A stretch of 64,000 nt of DNA from Streptomyces caelestis (GTDB lineage Bacteria; Actinomycetota; Actinomycetes; Streptomycetales; Streptomycetaceae), in the NCBI RefSeq assembly GCF_014205255.1, contig NZ_JACHNE010000001.1, forward strand, positions 5,642,001-5,706,000, given 5' to 3'. The notes under the pieces are model-generated. The model did no database searches and was not told the DNA's origin. It saw only the letters and a list, made by a program, of their open reading frames with translations. This document shows, in pieces, positions 37,781 through 46,719 of this stretch; position 1 is the stretch's first letter, and each line of letters starts with the position of its first letter. The position numbers were made by a program, and so were the translations under genes.

Positions 37781-38617
37781 TCAGAAGAACCGCGGATCGT
37801 CGAAGGCACCGGACGCGACCAGGTAGACGTAGAAGTCGGCGAGCGCCACGCTCACCAGCGACGCCCAGGCGAGCAGCATGTGCCGGGCGTTGAGCTTCCC
37901 CACCCACTGCCACATCCGGTAGCGCACGGGATGCTTGGAGAAGTGCTTGAGCTTGCCGCCGACGATGTGCCGGCAGGAGTGGCAGGACAGCGTGTACGCC
38001 CAGATCAGCACGATGTTGACCAGGAACACGAGGGTGCCGAGGCCCATGTGGCCCCACTCGTAGTTCTCGTCGCGGAAGGCGAGCACGGTGTCGTAGGTGA
38101 GGATCCCGGCGACGAGGAGCGCGGCATAGAAGAAGTACCGGTGGATGTTCTGGAGCACCAGCGGGAAGCGGGTCTCGCCCGTGTACTTCCGGTGCGGCTC
38201 GGCCACCGCGCAGGCCGGCGGGGACGCCCAGAAACCCCGGTAGTAGGCCTTGCGGTAGTAGTAGCAGGTCAGACGGAAGCCGAGCGGGAAGATCAGGATG
38301 ATGATCGCGGGGGAGATCCCCCACCAGCCGCCGAAGATCTCCCAGTTCGGGCCGGCCTTCATCGGCTCGCAGTTCTCCGCCAGGCAGGGGGAGTAGAAGG
38401 GCGAGACGTACGGCGCCGCGTAGTAGTCGGCGTTCGCGAAGGCCCGCCAGGTCGAGTAGACGATGAAGGCCAGCAGACCGGCGACCGTGCCGGCCGGGGC
38501 CAGCCACCAGCGGTCGGTGCGCAGGTGCGGGGCGTCGATCGCGGCGCGCGTACCCGCCCGTACGCCGCCGCTTCGGGGGTGGGGTTCGGTGGCGGGAGGT
38601 TCCGTACCAGTGGCCAC
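37781..38617 (-). CDS. sdhC: Succinate dehydrogenase cytochrome b membrane subunit
   Basis: This 278-residue integral membrane protein anchors SdhAB and passes electrons to menaquinone. It has five or six hydrophobic helices, at about residues 40-58, 98-116, 160-180, 195-216 and 245-265. Conserved His residues for haem lie in NIHRYFFYAALL, WGHMGLG, SCHSCRHIVGGK and LNARHMLLAW. The N-terminal 36 residues are cytoplasmic and variable. The GTG start at 38617 has GGAGTC upstream. It lies 16 bases before sdhA. The single-anchor architecture matches the actinobacterial menaquinone-linked type rather than the SdhC/SdhD pair. Confidence 0.9.
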   Translation of the reverse strand: MATGTEPPATEPHPRSGGVRAGTRAAIDAPHLRTDRWWLAPAGTVAGLLAFIVYSTWRAFANADYYAAPYVSPFYSPCLAENCEPMKAGPNWEIFGGWWGISPAIIILIFPLGFRLTCYYYRKAYYRGFWASPPACAVAEPHRKYTGETRFPLVLQNIHRYFFYAALLVAGILTYDTVLAFRDENYEWGHMGLGTLVFLVNIVLIWAYTLSCHSCRHIVGGKLKHFSKHPVRYRMWQWVGKLNARHMLLAWASLVSVALADFYVYLVASGAFDDPRFF

Positions 38618-38671
38618 TGTGACGACTCCGGTCGGTTCGGGGGAGGTGCCGGTCGCTCGACGCCCTCCCGG

Positions 38672-38962
38672 TCAGGGGGCGCGCCGGTCCCGGGCGCCGA
38701 GCCCCTCGTCGTCCGAGTCGACCCACAGCGCGGGGTCGTACGGCGCGTCCGAGATGGTGACGAGGTCGGGGCGTTTCGGCGCGGCCGGCGTGGCGGCGGC
38801 GTCGCGCAGCAGGGCGACGCTCTCACGCAGGTGGTTGGCGTCGGCACGGACGCGGCGCATCTCCAGGCCGCCGGTGCCGAGCTGCTTCTCCAGGCGTCCC
38901 AGCGAGCGGAACAGCTCGTCGAGGCTGCGTTGGACTGACGTCAGTTCGTCGTGAACGGACAT
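38672..38962 (-). CDS. Small acidic coiled-coil protein upstream of sdhC
   Basis: This 96-residue cytoplasmic protein starts MSVHDELTSVQRSLDELFRS. The first 60 residues form a heptad-like coiled coil (SVQRSLDELFRSLGRLEKQL, then ADANHLRESVALLRD), followed by an acidic tail with DPALWVDSDDEGLGARDR. It lies 54 bases upstream of sdhC in the same direction and could be the first gene of the sdh operon. Function is unknown, and I do not recognise it outside Streptomyces. Confidence 0.72.
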   Translation of the reverse strand: MSVHDELTSVQRSLDELFRSLGRLEKQLGTGGLEMRRVRADANHLRESVALLRDAAATPAAPKRPDLVTISDAPYDPALWVDSDDEGLGARDRRAP

Positions 38963-39250
38963 GACTTGCCCTCACTTCCGCGGGTCCTTCGAGGCCCAAG
39001 GCGGCAACGTTCATGCGCCTGCGAGTGTTGCGCGTCACACCTTGTGCTGTGAAGGGATGTGCATCGATTGGCCGAGGCGCGCGGGTGCACCCTGCGGTGC
39101 GCTGCGCCGCACGGGTGACATCCCACCCGTGGCCGCCGTGTCGCCCTGTGTTGCCGAACCCTTTCCTCTTCAGTGGCCGCATACATCAGATGAACTCCAA
39201 ATACCGCCAAAAGTGATCATAACGCCCGCGGCTTCCCGGAGGTAGCACAG

Positions 39251-41440
39251 ATGTCCCAGCACGGCGTCGGCCCGCGTGCGGTCACGCGCTCGGTCGCCCT
39301 CCTCACGGCGGGCGTGCTCGCGGTGCCCGCGCTCGCCGGATGCGGCTCCGATGACCCCGCGGGCACGCCGCTCGCCGCACCGGACATCCAGCCCGCGGGC
39401 CGGGACCGGATCGCCGACGGCGGCACCCTGCGCTGGGCCGTGGACTCCGTGCCCGACACCCTGAACACCTTCCAGTCGGACGCCGACACCACCACCACCC
39501 GCGTCGCCCAGGCCGTCCTGCCGTCGATGTTCCGGATGGACGCCAGGGGCCGGCCCGAGCGCAACCCGGACTACCTGGAATCCGCCAAGGCCGTCGAGAC
39601 CGAGCCCAAGCAGGTCGTCCTGTACAAGCTGAACCAGCAGGCCGTCTGGAGCGACGGCCGGGAGATCGGCGCCGCCGACTTCGCCGCCCAGTGGCGCGCC
39701 CTGTCCGGCAAGGACACCGCCTACTGGACCGCCCGCAACGCCGGCTACGAGCGCATCCAGAAGATCGAGCGCGGGGACAACGCCCTGGAGGTCAAGGTCA
39801 CCTTCAGCCGCCCCTACGCCGACTGGCGGTCGCTGTTCTCGCCGCTGTACCCCAAGGACGTCATGGGCACCCCCGACTCCTTCAACGACGGGGCACGCAA
39901 GAAGCTCGAGGTCACCGCCGGTCCCTTCACGGTGAAGAAGGTCGACCGCGAGGCCGACGAGATCACTCTTGCCCGCAATCCGCGCTGGTGGGGCGAGCCG
40001 GCCAAGCTCTCCGAGATCGTGCTGCGCACCGTGCCGCGCGACAAGCGGGCCGCCGAGCTGGCAGCCGGCACCCTCGACATGGCCGAGATCGACCCCTCCG
40101 CGGCCCGCCGCATCACCGTCACCGCCCGGCCGCGCAGCTCCAGCAGCCCGCTGATGGGCCCCGGCGCCGACCGGTCCGCCGCGGACGCCCTGCGCTCCTG
40201 GGCCGTCGCCAACGGCACCGACGGGGACGCCGCCGACCAGGAGACCGTCGCCCGCAAGAAGCTGCGCAAGGCGGCCGCCGAGTACGCCCGGCAGCAGCAG
40301 GCCCTGCGCGCCTTCGAGGTGCGCAAGTCCCTGGAACCCGCCTACACCCAGCTCGCCCTCAACGGCGCCGAGGGCCCGCTCGCCGACGAGCGCGTCCGCA
40401 GGGCCGTCGCCCGCGCCCTGGACCGCGAGGAACTGGCCGAGGCCGTCCTGAAGCCCCTGGGCCTGCCCGCCGTCCCGGTCGGCAGCCACCTGGCCCTCTC
40501 CGGTCAGGCCGCCTACGCCGACAACAGCGGCGCCCTCGGCGGCCAGGACACCAAGGAGGCCCAGGCCCTGCTGGCGGACGCCGGGTGGGTACGTGGCGGC
40601 CCGGTCAAGGAACAGAAGAAGAAGGAGAAGGAGAAGGCCGCCGGCCCGGAGGGCGAGAAGGCCGGCTCCTCCCATGAAAAACCGGACGACGACGGCACGT
40701 ACATCGTCGGCGAGGACAACAAGGCCCACCGCGGGCCGGACCTCGCCGAGCACCTCGCCCAGGACGGCAAGCAGTACGAGCACCCGAACCAGGGCGGCGC
40801 CCCCGGCGCGTACGCCCCGAAGGGCACCGCCGCCCCGGCCAACCAGGAGGCCGCCCGGCTCGCCAAGAACGGCAAGGCACTCACCCTCCGCTTCGTGCTC
40901 CCCTCCGGGCCCGGCTCCCGGACGCTGCGCACGGTCGCCGACCGCATCGCCCGCATGCTGGAGCGCGTCGGCATCGGCACGGACATCTCCAAGGTCTCCG
41001 ACGAGTCCTACTTCAAGGACCACATCGCCTCCGGCCAGTACGACCTCGCCCTGTACTCCTGGCCCGCCACCGCCTTCCCCGCCACCGACGCCCGCCCCAT
41101 CTACGCCAAGCCCGTTGCGGCCGCCGACGGCTCCCTGAACGTCGAGCAGAACTACACCCGCGTCGGCACCGACCAGGTCGACCAGCTCTTCGACGAGGCC
41201 GTGTCCACCCTCGACGAGGGCGAGTCCCGCTCCCTGATCCGCAAGGCCGACTCCCGCATCTGGGCGGCGGCCGGCTCCATCCCCCTCTTCCAGCGCCCCC
41301 AGCTCATCGCGGCCCGCAAGAACCTCGTGAACACCGGTGCCTTCGGTTTCGGCACCCCGGTCTTCGAGGACATGGGCTTCCTGAAGAAGGGCGCGAAGCC
41401 GGCGGCGGGCCCGTCGGCGAAGGGATCAACCGCCCCGTAG
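39251..41440 (+). CDS. Orphan family 5 solute-binding lipoprotein
   Basis: This 729-residue lipoprotein has a signal peptide ending in LAGC (Cys at about residue 31). It then has the SBP_bac_5 fold of oligopeptide/nickel-binding proteins: a start like GGTLRWAVDSVPDTLN, the YWTARNAGYERI region, and a C-terminal YFKDHIASGQYDLALYSWPA. An unusual Lys/Glu-rich hydrophilic insertion (about residues 452-480, with EQKKKEKEKAAGPEGEKAGS) splits the second half and makes it longer than typical members (520-600). The ATG follows GGAGGT. No permease or ATPase genes are adjacent, so it either shares a transporter, perhaps the operon at 44.9 kb, or acts as a sensor. It is divergent from the sdh operon. Confidence 0.88.
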   Translation: MSQHGVGPRAVTRSVALLTAGVLAVPALAGCGSDDPAGTPLAAPDIQPAGRDRIADGGTLRWAVDSVPDTLNTFQSDADTTTTRVAQAVLPSMFRMDARGRPERNPDYLESAKAVETEPKQVVLYKLNQQAVWSDGREIGAADFAAQWRALSGKDTAYWTARNAGYERIQKIERGDNALEVKVTFSRPYADWRSLFSPLYPKDVMGTPDSFNDGARKKLEVTAGPFTVKKVDREADEITLARNPRWWGEPAKLSEIVLRTVPRDKRAAELAAGTLDMAEIDPSAARRITVTARPRSSSSPLMGPGADRSAADALRSWAVANGTDGDAADQETVARKKLRKAAAEYARQQQALRAFEVRKSLEPAYTQLALNGAEGPLADERVRRAVARALDREELAEAVLKPLGLPAVPVGSHLALSGQAAYADNSGALGGQDTKEAQALLADAGWVRGGPVKEQKKKEKEKAAGPEGEKAGSSHEKPDDDGTYIVGEDNKAHRGPDLAEHLAQDGKQYEHPNQGGAPGAYAPKGTAAPANQEAARLAKNGKALTLRFVLPSGPGSRTLRTVADRIARMLERVGIGTDISKVSDESYFKDHIASGQYDLALYSWPATAFPATDARPIYAKPVAAADGSLNVEQNYTRVGTDQVDQLFDEAVSTLDEGESRSLIRKADSRIWAAAGSIPLFQRPQLIAARKNLVNTGAFGFGTPVFEDMGFLKKGAKPAAGPSAKGSTAP

Positions 41441-41553
41441 CTCAGGGAACGCTCAAACGCCTTGCCGTCCCCGCCCGGCGCCCGCACCATGAACGCAGCA
41501 GTGATCATGGTGCGGGCGCCGGGCGTCCGCGCGCGGGGGACGGGAGCCGGCGG

Positions 41554-42228
41554 ATGCGCGGCACGGTACGGCGGGCCTGCGCGGCCGGGCTGGTCATCGG
41601 GGTGCTGGTGACGGGGCTGACGGCATGCTCGGGAGACGACAGGGCACCCAGGGCCGGCGAAACCGACAGGGCCGTCAGGAAGACCTGCGCGGACGGCACC
41701 TTCGCCTGGTCCCGGGTCACGGAGCGGGACCGGCTGACCGGCGTCTCGGACCCCGAGCGGCTGGGCACGGGCGGCGGCAGGCTGCACCACTCGATGCGGC
41801 GGGTGTACACCCCCAGACCCTCGGTGCGCGCCGACGGACCGGCCCCCTCCGCCGCCGAGATCCTCTTCTCGCTCGGCAAGAAGACCGGCGAGATCGACTC
41901 CGACGCACGCACCCTGGCGGAGGCCGGTGGCGACACCTGGTCGTTCACCGACGTCCGGCTCCCGGCCCCCGAGCTCGACGAGGAGCGCACCGCGCCAGGC
42001 GCCGCGGGCGAGTACGTCCAGTACGCCGGTGTGAGGGAAGTGGCGGCGGACTTCCGCTACACGTGCCCGGACGGCAGGACCGTCTCCGGCCACGCCCGGA
42101 ACTGGACGGTCGACCTCGGCGGCCTGATGGACTGCGAGGAGAAGACCGACTCAGCCCTGGCCCGCGAGGCGGCCCGGTATTCCTGCGAAGAGGGCAGCGC
42201 GGACACTCCCGGCCCGTCCGGCGCATGA
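41554..42228 (+). CDS. Small lipoprotein of unknown function
   Basis: This 224-residue lipoprotein has a basic start and the hydrophobic stretch AAGLVIGVLVTGLTAC, with the lipobox Cys at about residue 25. A polar extracellular domain follows, with Cys residues in VRKTCADGTF, RYTCPDGRT, DCEEKTD and YSCEEGS that may form disulfides. It lies 113 bases after the orphan binding protein and could be cotranscribed. No family is recognised. The ATG has CGGCGG-rich sequence upstream rather than a strong ribosome binding site, so the start is only likely. Confidence 0.7.
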   Translation: MRGTVRRACAAGLVIGVLVTGLTACSGDDRAPRAGETDRAVRKTCADGTFAWSRVTERDRLTGVSDPERLGTGGGRLHHSMRRVYTPRPSVRADGPAPSAAEILFSLGKKTGEIDSDARTLAEAGGDTWSFTDVRLPAPELDEERTAPGAAGEYVQYAGVREVAADFRYTCPDGRTVSGHARNWTVDLGGLMDCEEKTDSALAREAARYSCEEGSADTPGPSGA

Positions 42229-42414
42229 GGGCGGCCGATCAGGCCGAACCGGGGGTCGCAAAAGGCTCTGACCTGCACCGACGTATCCCGGCTAACCCCT
42301 ACAGGCGAGGACCCGTACCATGGGGTGAGGCCGTGGCATGTTGAGCCCGGCAGGGCCCGCGCACCACCGATGTACGCGCAGGGCATTCCTCACACTCCGG
42401 GAGTACGCCTTCTT

Positions 42415-44322
42415 ATGGCCACGCGCCACGACATCCGCAACGTCGCCATCGTCGCCCACGTCGACCACGGCAAGACCACCATCGTCGACGGCATGCTGAA
42501 GCAGGCCGGCGCCTTCGCCGCCCACCAGCTCGAAGGCGTCGACGACCGCATGATGGACTCGAACGACCTGGAGCGTGAGAAGGGCATCACGATCCTGGCC
42601 AAGAACACGGCGGTGAAGTACCACCCGAAGGACGGGGGGGACGTCATCACCATCAACATCATCGACACCCCCGGTCACGCCGACTTCGGCGGCGAGGTGG
42701 AGCGTGGTCTGTCGATGGTCGACGGTGTCGTCCTGCTCGTGGACGCCTCCGAGGGCCCGCTCCCGCAGACCCGCTTCGTGCTGCGCAAGGCGCTCCAGCA
42801 GAGGCTGCCCGTCATCCTGTGCATCAACAAGACGGACCGCCCGGACTCCCGGATCGACGAGGTCGTCAACGAGACGTACGACCTCTTCCTCGACCTGGAC
42901 GCCGACGAGGAGCAGATCGAGTTCCCGATCGTCTACGCCTGCGGCCGCGACGGCATCGCCTCGCTGACCAAGCCGGACAACGGCACGGTCCCGCCGGACT
43001 CCACCAGCCTGGAGCCGTTCTTCTCCACGATCCTGGCGCACATCCCGGCGCCGACCTACGACGAGGCCGCCCCGCTCCAGGCCCACGTCACCAACCTGGA
43101 CGCCGACAACTTCCTCGGCCGTATCGCGCTGCTCCGTGTCGAGCAGGGCGAACTGCGCAAGGGCCAGACGGTCGCGTGGATGAAGCGCGACGGGTCCGTC
43201 AGCAACGTCCGCATCACCGAGCTGATGATGACCGAGGCGCTCACCCGCAAGCCGGCCGAGATGGCCGGCCCCGGTGACATCTGCGCGGTCGCCGGTATCC
43301 CGGACATCATGATCGGCGAGACCCTGGCCGACCCGGAGAACCCGGTCGCGCTGCCGCTGATCACGGTCGACCAGCCCGCGATCTCCATGGTCATCGGCAC
43401 CAACACCTCCCCGCTGGTCGGCCGTGGCGCCACCGGCAAGGGCGCCGACAACAAGGCGGCCGTCAAGGACCGCAAGGTCACCGCCCGCCAGGTCAAGGAC
43501 CGCCTCGACCGCGAGCTGATCGGTAACGTCAGCCTTCGCGTGCTGGACACCGAGCGCCCGGACGCCTGGGAGGTGCAGGGCCGTGGTGAGCTGGCGCTGG
43601 CCATCCTGGTCGAGACGATGCGCCGGGAGGGCTTCGAGCTGACCATCGGCAAGCCGCAGGTCGTCACCAAGGACATCGACGGCAAGGTCCACGAGCCGGT
43701 CGAGCGCATGACGATCGACGTGCCCGAGGAGCACATGGGCGCCGTCACGCAGCTCATGGGTGTCCGCAAGGGCCGCATGGACAACATGTCCAACCACGGC
43801 TCCGGCTGGGTCCGCATGGAGTTCGTCGTACCCTCGCGCGGTCTCATCGGCTTCCGGACCGAGTTCCTGACCCAGACCCGCGGCACGGGCATCGGCCACT
43901 CCATCCACGAGGGCTTCGAGCCCTGGTTCGGCACCCTCCAGACCCGTAACAACGGCTCGCTGGTCGCCGACCGTTCCGGTGCGGTCACCGCGTTCGCGAT
44001 GACCAACCTCCAGGAGCGCGGCGTGCTCTTCGTGGAGCCGGGCACCGAGGTGTACGAGGGCATGATCGTCGGAGAGAACTCCCGCGCCGACGACATGGAC
44101 GTCAACATCACCAAGGAGAAGAAGCTCACCAACATGCGGTCGTCCTCGGCCGACTCGTTCGAGGCGATCGTCCCGCCGCGCAAGCTGTCGCTGGAGCAGT
44201 CCCTGGAGTTCTGCCGCGACGACGAGTGCGTCGAGGTCACCCCGGAGGCCGTGCGCATCCGCAAGGTGAACCTGGACGCCCGCGAGCGCGCCCGCGCCGC
44301 GAGCCGCGCCAAGCACGGCTGA
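42415..44322 (+). CDS. typA: Ribosome-associated GTPase TypA/BipA
   Basis: TypA is an EF-G-like GTPase that binds the 70S ribosome and supports 50S assembly and stress growth. The 635-residue protein starts MATRHDIRNVAIVAHVDHGK with G1 at 14-21. G2 lies around REKGITI, G3 is DTPGHADFGGEVER and G4 is NKTDRPDSR. Domain II, the EF-G-like domain III and the TypA-specific C-terminal domain follow, with MRSSSADSFEAIVPPRKLSL near the end. The ATG at 42415 has GGGAG 11 bases upstream. Thirty extra codons of open frame are not protein-like. A 21-base-pair terminator hairpin follows. Confidence 0.96.
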   Translation: MATRHDIRNVAIVAHVDHGKTTIVDGMLKQAGAFAAHQLEGVDDRMMDSNDLEREKGITILAKNTAVKYHPKDGGDVITINIIDTPGHADFGGEVERGLSMVDGVVLLVDASEGPLPQTRFVLRKALQQRLPVILCINKTDRPDSRIDEVVNETYDLFLDLDADEEQIEFPIVYACGRDGIASLTKPDNGTVPPDSTSLEPFFSTILAHIPAPTYDEAAPLQAHVTNLDADNFLGRIALLRVEQGELRKGQTVAWMKRDGSVSNVRITELMMTEALTRKPAEMAGPGDICAVAGIPDIMIGETLADPENPVALPLITVDQPAISMVIGTNTSPLVGRGATGKGADNKAAVKDRKVTARQVKDRLDRELIGNVSLRVLDTERPDAWEVQGRGELALAILVETMRREGFELTIGKPQVVTKDIDGKVHEPVERMTIDVPEEHMGAVTQLMGVRKGRMDNMSNHGSGWVRMEFVVPSRGLIGFRTEFLTQTRGTGIGHSIHEGFEPWFGTLQTRNNGSLVADRSGAVTAFAMTNLQERGVLFVEPGTEVYEGMIVGENSRADDMDVNITKEKKLTNMRSSSADSFEAIVPPRKLSLEQSLEFCRDDECVEVTPEAVRIRKVNLDARERARAASRAKHG

Positions 44323-44333
44323 CGCCTGCCGTT

Positions 44334-44378
44334 CGACGACACCGGGCACCCCGCGAGGCGGGGTGCCCGGTGTCGTCG
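44334..44378 (+). terminator. Long perfect terminator hairpin after typA
   Basis: A 21-base arm (44334-44354) pairs perfectly with 44358-44378 around a three-base loop. The stem is GC-rich, with no T tract, as is common in Streptomyces. Confidence 0.85.
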
Positions 44379-44936
44379 TAAAGCGGAGGGAAGGCGGAGA
44401 GAACGCGAAGGAAAGGGTTAGGGAAAACCCTCGATTTGCCGGGGACGGCCGTCCGGAGCGCCCCGTTCGCACTACCCTGCTGCGGAAGTGCCGCGCCCTG
44501 CCCACGCACGGGCCCGTACAACGGCCGTGCGGCGGAGGCTTCTTGAGCGGGTGACAGCCATCGGTGGCACCTTGCACGGCAGTCACGGTAGCCGCAAGCC
44601 GTTTATCTCACTCCGGTGTCCGGAATGCGGACACTCACCACCGATAGATGTGTAACAAGTCCGTTTCGCAGGGATCTTTCACCAAACCCTTTGTCCGGAT
44701 TTTGGAAGATGTAGGCCTGAGCTGTGATCGAACCGAGACCTCGAGAGTGTGGTTCGCTCCTGGCGCATGGCAGATAGTTAGGCGCGTAGAGCTCGGATGA
44801 ACGGGTCACTCGCTGGAGGCGGCGCCGACTCACGAGCGCGGGGGCACCTGACGATTTCCGGCACCGGCGACGGGCGGTGGCGGTGGTCTGTCTGTGCTCC
44901 CTTTGCGGTGAACCAATGACTTCATAGGAGGAACCC
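44379..44936 (+). promoter_or_regulatory. Long leader/promoter region of the oligopeptide transporter operon
   Basis: This 558-base gap is lower in GC than its surroundings. A perfect 7-5-7 inverted repeat, GTGTCCG/CGGACAC, lies at 44616-44634 and may be an operator. TTGTCC at 44691-44696 with TAGGCC at 44712-44717 is a weak promoter. The operon start codon has a strong AGGAGGAA site. The few open frames here have no protein-like composition. Confidence 0.45.
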
Positions 44937-46577
44937 ATGCGCGGTGCCAAGAGCGCCAAGTGGGTCGCGGGGGCGATAGTCGTCGCCCTGGCCGCCACCG
45001 CCTGCGGCGGCGGCGACGACAGTGCCGGCGACGACATGAACAAGGGGAAGGCCGACCCGAACGGCATCGTCACTGCGCAGCTGAGCGAACCTCAGAACCC
45101 GCTGCAGCCGGCCAACGCCAAGGAGAGCCAGGGCAGCCGTGTCCTGCGCACGATCTTCGCCGGCCTGGTCGACTACGAGCCCGGCACCGGCAAGCTCGAG
45201 TACGTCAACGCCGAGTCGGTCACGCCGAACGACGACTCGTCCGAGTGGACCGTCAAGCTCAAGCCGGGCTGGAAGTTCCACGACGGCACGCCGGTCACCG
45301 CGAAGTCCTACGTGGACTCCTGGAACTGGTCGGCCAACATCAAGAACAACCAGACCAACTCCAGCTGGTTCTCCGACATCGTGGGCTTCGAGGACGTGCA
45401 CCCGGAGAAGGGTGACCCGAAGTCCGACAAGATGTCGGGTCTGAAGGTCGTCGACGACAACACCTTCACGATCAAGCTGACGCAGCCGGTCTCGTACTTC
45501 GCGTACAAGCTGGGCTACGACGTGTGGGCGCCGCTGCCCGAGGCCTTCTTCAAGGACCCGAAGGCGTTCGGCGAGAAGCCGGTCGGCAACGGCCCGTACA
45601 AGTTCGTCTCCTGGGAGCACAACAAGCTCATCAAGGTCCGCAAGTTCGCGGACTACAAGGGCCCGAACACCGCCAAGAACGGCGGTATCGACTTCAAGAA
45701 CTACACGACCGCCGACGCCGCGTACTCGGACCTGCGCTCCGACAACGTGGACTGGATCGAGCAGGTCCCGACCACCGCGCTGACCAGCTACAAGACGGAC
45801 CTCGGCGACCGCGCCATCGATGAGCCGTACTCGGCCGTCCAGTCGATCATCCCGGCGTTCTACACCAAGCAGTTCAAGGACATCGACCCCAAGGTCGTCC
45901 AGGGTCTGTCCATGGCGATCGACCGCCAGACGATCACCAAGACCGTCCTCCAGGGCACGCGTACCCCGGCCGACTCCTACGTCGCCCCGGGCGTCCTCGG
46001 CTACAAGAAGGGCGCGCTCGGCGACATCGTCAAGTTCGACCCGGCCCAGGCCAAGAAGCTCATCCAGGAGGGTGGCGGCGTCCCGGGTAACAAGCTCTCG
46101 ATCCAGTACAACGCCGACCAGGACCACAAGCCCTGGGTCGACGCGGTCTGCAACTCGATCCGCAAGTCCACCGGCGTGGAGTGCACCGGCGACCCGAAGC
46201 CGACCTTCCAGGCCGACCTCGACGCCCGTGACAACGAGCAGGTCAAGTCCATGTACCGCGGTGGCTGGGTGCTCGACTACCCGGTCAACTCGAACTTCAT
46301 GCGCGACCTGTACGGCAGCGCAGCGGCCGGTAACACCAGCGGCTACTCGAACAAGGAGTTCGACAAGCTGAGCTCCGAGGCGGACAAGGCCAGCTCGATC
46401 GACGAGACCGTGAAGCTGTACCAGCAGGCGGAGCAGCTCCTCGCCAAGGACATGCCGGCCATCCCGCTCTGGTTCTACAAGGTCAACAGCGGTCAGTCCA
46501 AGAACATCCTGGGCAAGATCGAGTACGGCCAGGACGGTGACCCGATCTTCGAGAGCATCCAGGTCAAGCAGAAGTAA
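44937..46577 (+). CDS. Oligopeptide ABC transporter substrate-binding lipoprotein
   Basis: This 546-residue extracytoplasmic binding protein starts the five-gene importer operon. The signal peptide ends ALAATAC (lipid-attached Cys at about 23), followed by a Gly/Asp-rich linker. The SBP_bac_5 signature is visible in WTVKLKPGWKFHDGTPVTAK, then YVDSWNWSAN, PVGNGPYKFVSWEHNKLI and the second-lobe KKLIQEGGGVPGNKLSIQYN. Such proteins deliver di- or oligopeptides. Length is normal. The ATG is preceded by a strong AGGAGGAA. Binding proteins of this type can have developmental roles in Streptomyces (as in the Bld peptide importer), but here that is inference. Confidence 0.93.
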   Translation: MRGAKSAKWVAGAIVVALAATACGGGDDSAGDDMNKGKADPNGIVTAQLSEPQNPLQPANAKESQGSRVLRTIFAGLVDYEPGTGKLEYVNAESVTPNDDSSEWTVKLKPGWKFHDGTPVTAKSYVDSWNWSANIKNNQTNSSWFSDIVGFEDVHPEKGDPKSDKMSGLKVVDDNTFTIKLTQPVSYFAYKLGYDVWAPLPEAFFKDPKAFGEKPVGNGPYKFVSWEHNKLIKVRKFADYKGPNTAKNGGIDFKNYTTADAAYSDLRSDNVDWIEQVPTTALTSYKTDLGDRAIDEPYSAVQSIIPAFYTKQFKDIDPKVVQGLSMAIDRQTITKTVLQGTRTPADSYVAPGVLGYKKGALGDIVKFDPAQAKKLIQEGGGVPGNKLSIQYNADQDHKPWVDAVCNSIRKSTGVECTGDPKPTFQADLDARDNEQVKSMYRGGWVLDYPVNSNFMRDLYGSAAAGNTSGYSNKEFDKLSSEADKASSIDETVKLYQQAEQLLAKDMPAIPLWFYKVNSGQSKNILGKIEYGQDGDPIFESIQVKQK

Positions 46578-46719
46578 GAAACACGACCGCAGACCGGTGC
46601 CGCCCCTCCCGACAGGGGAGCGGCGGCGCCGGTCCGTAGGCACAGGCCTCCACCTCACGCCCCACCCTGCGGTATGAGTGCGCAGGCCTCGCCGACCCCT
46701 CACGGCATGGAGGCGCAAG

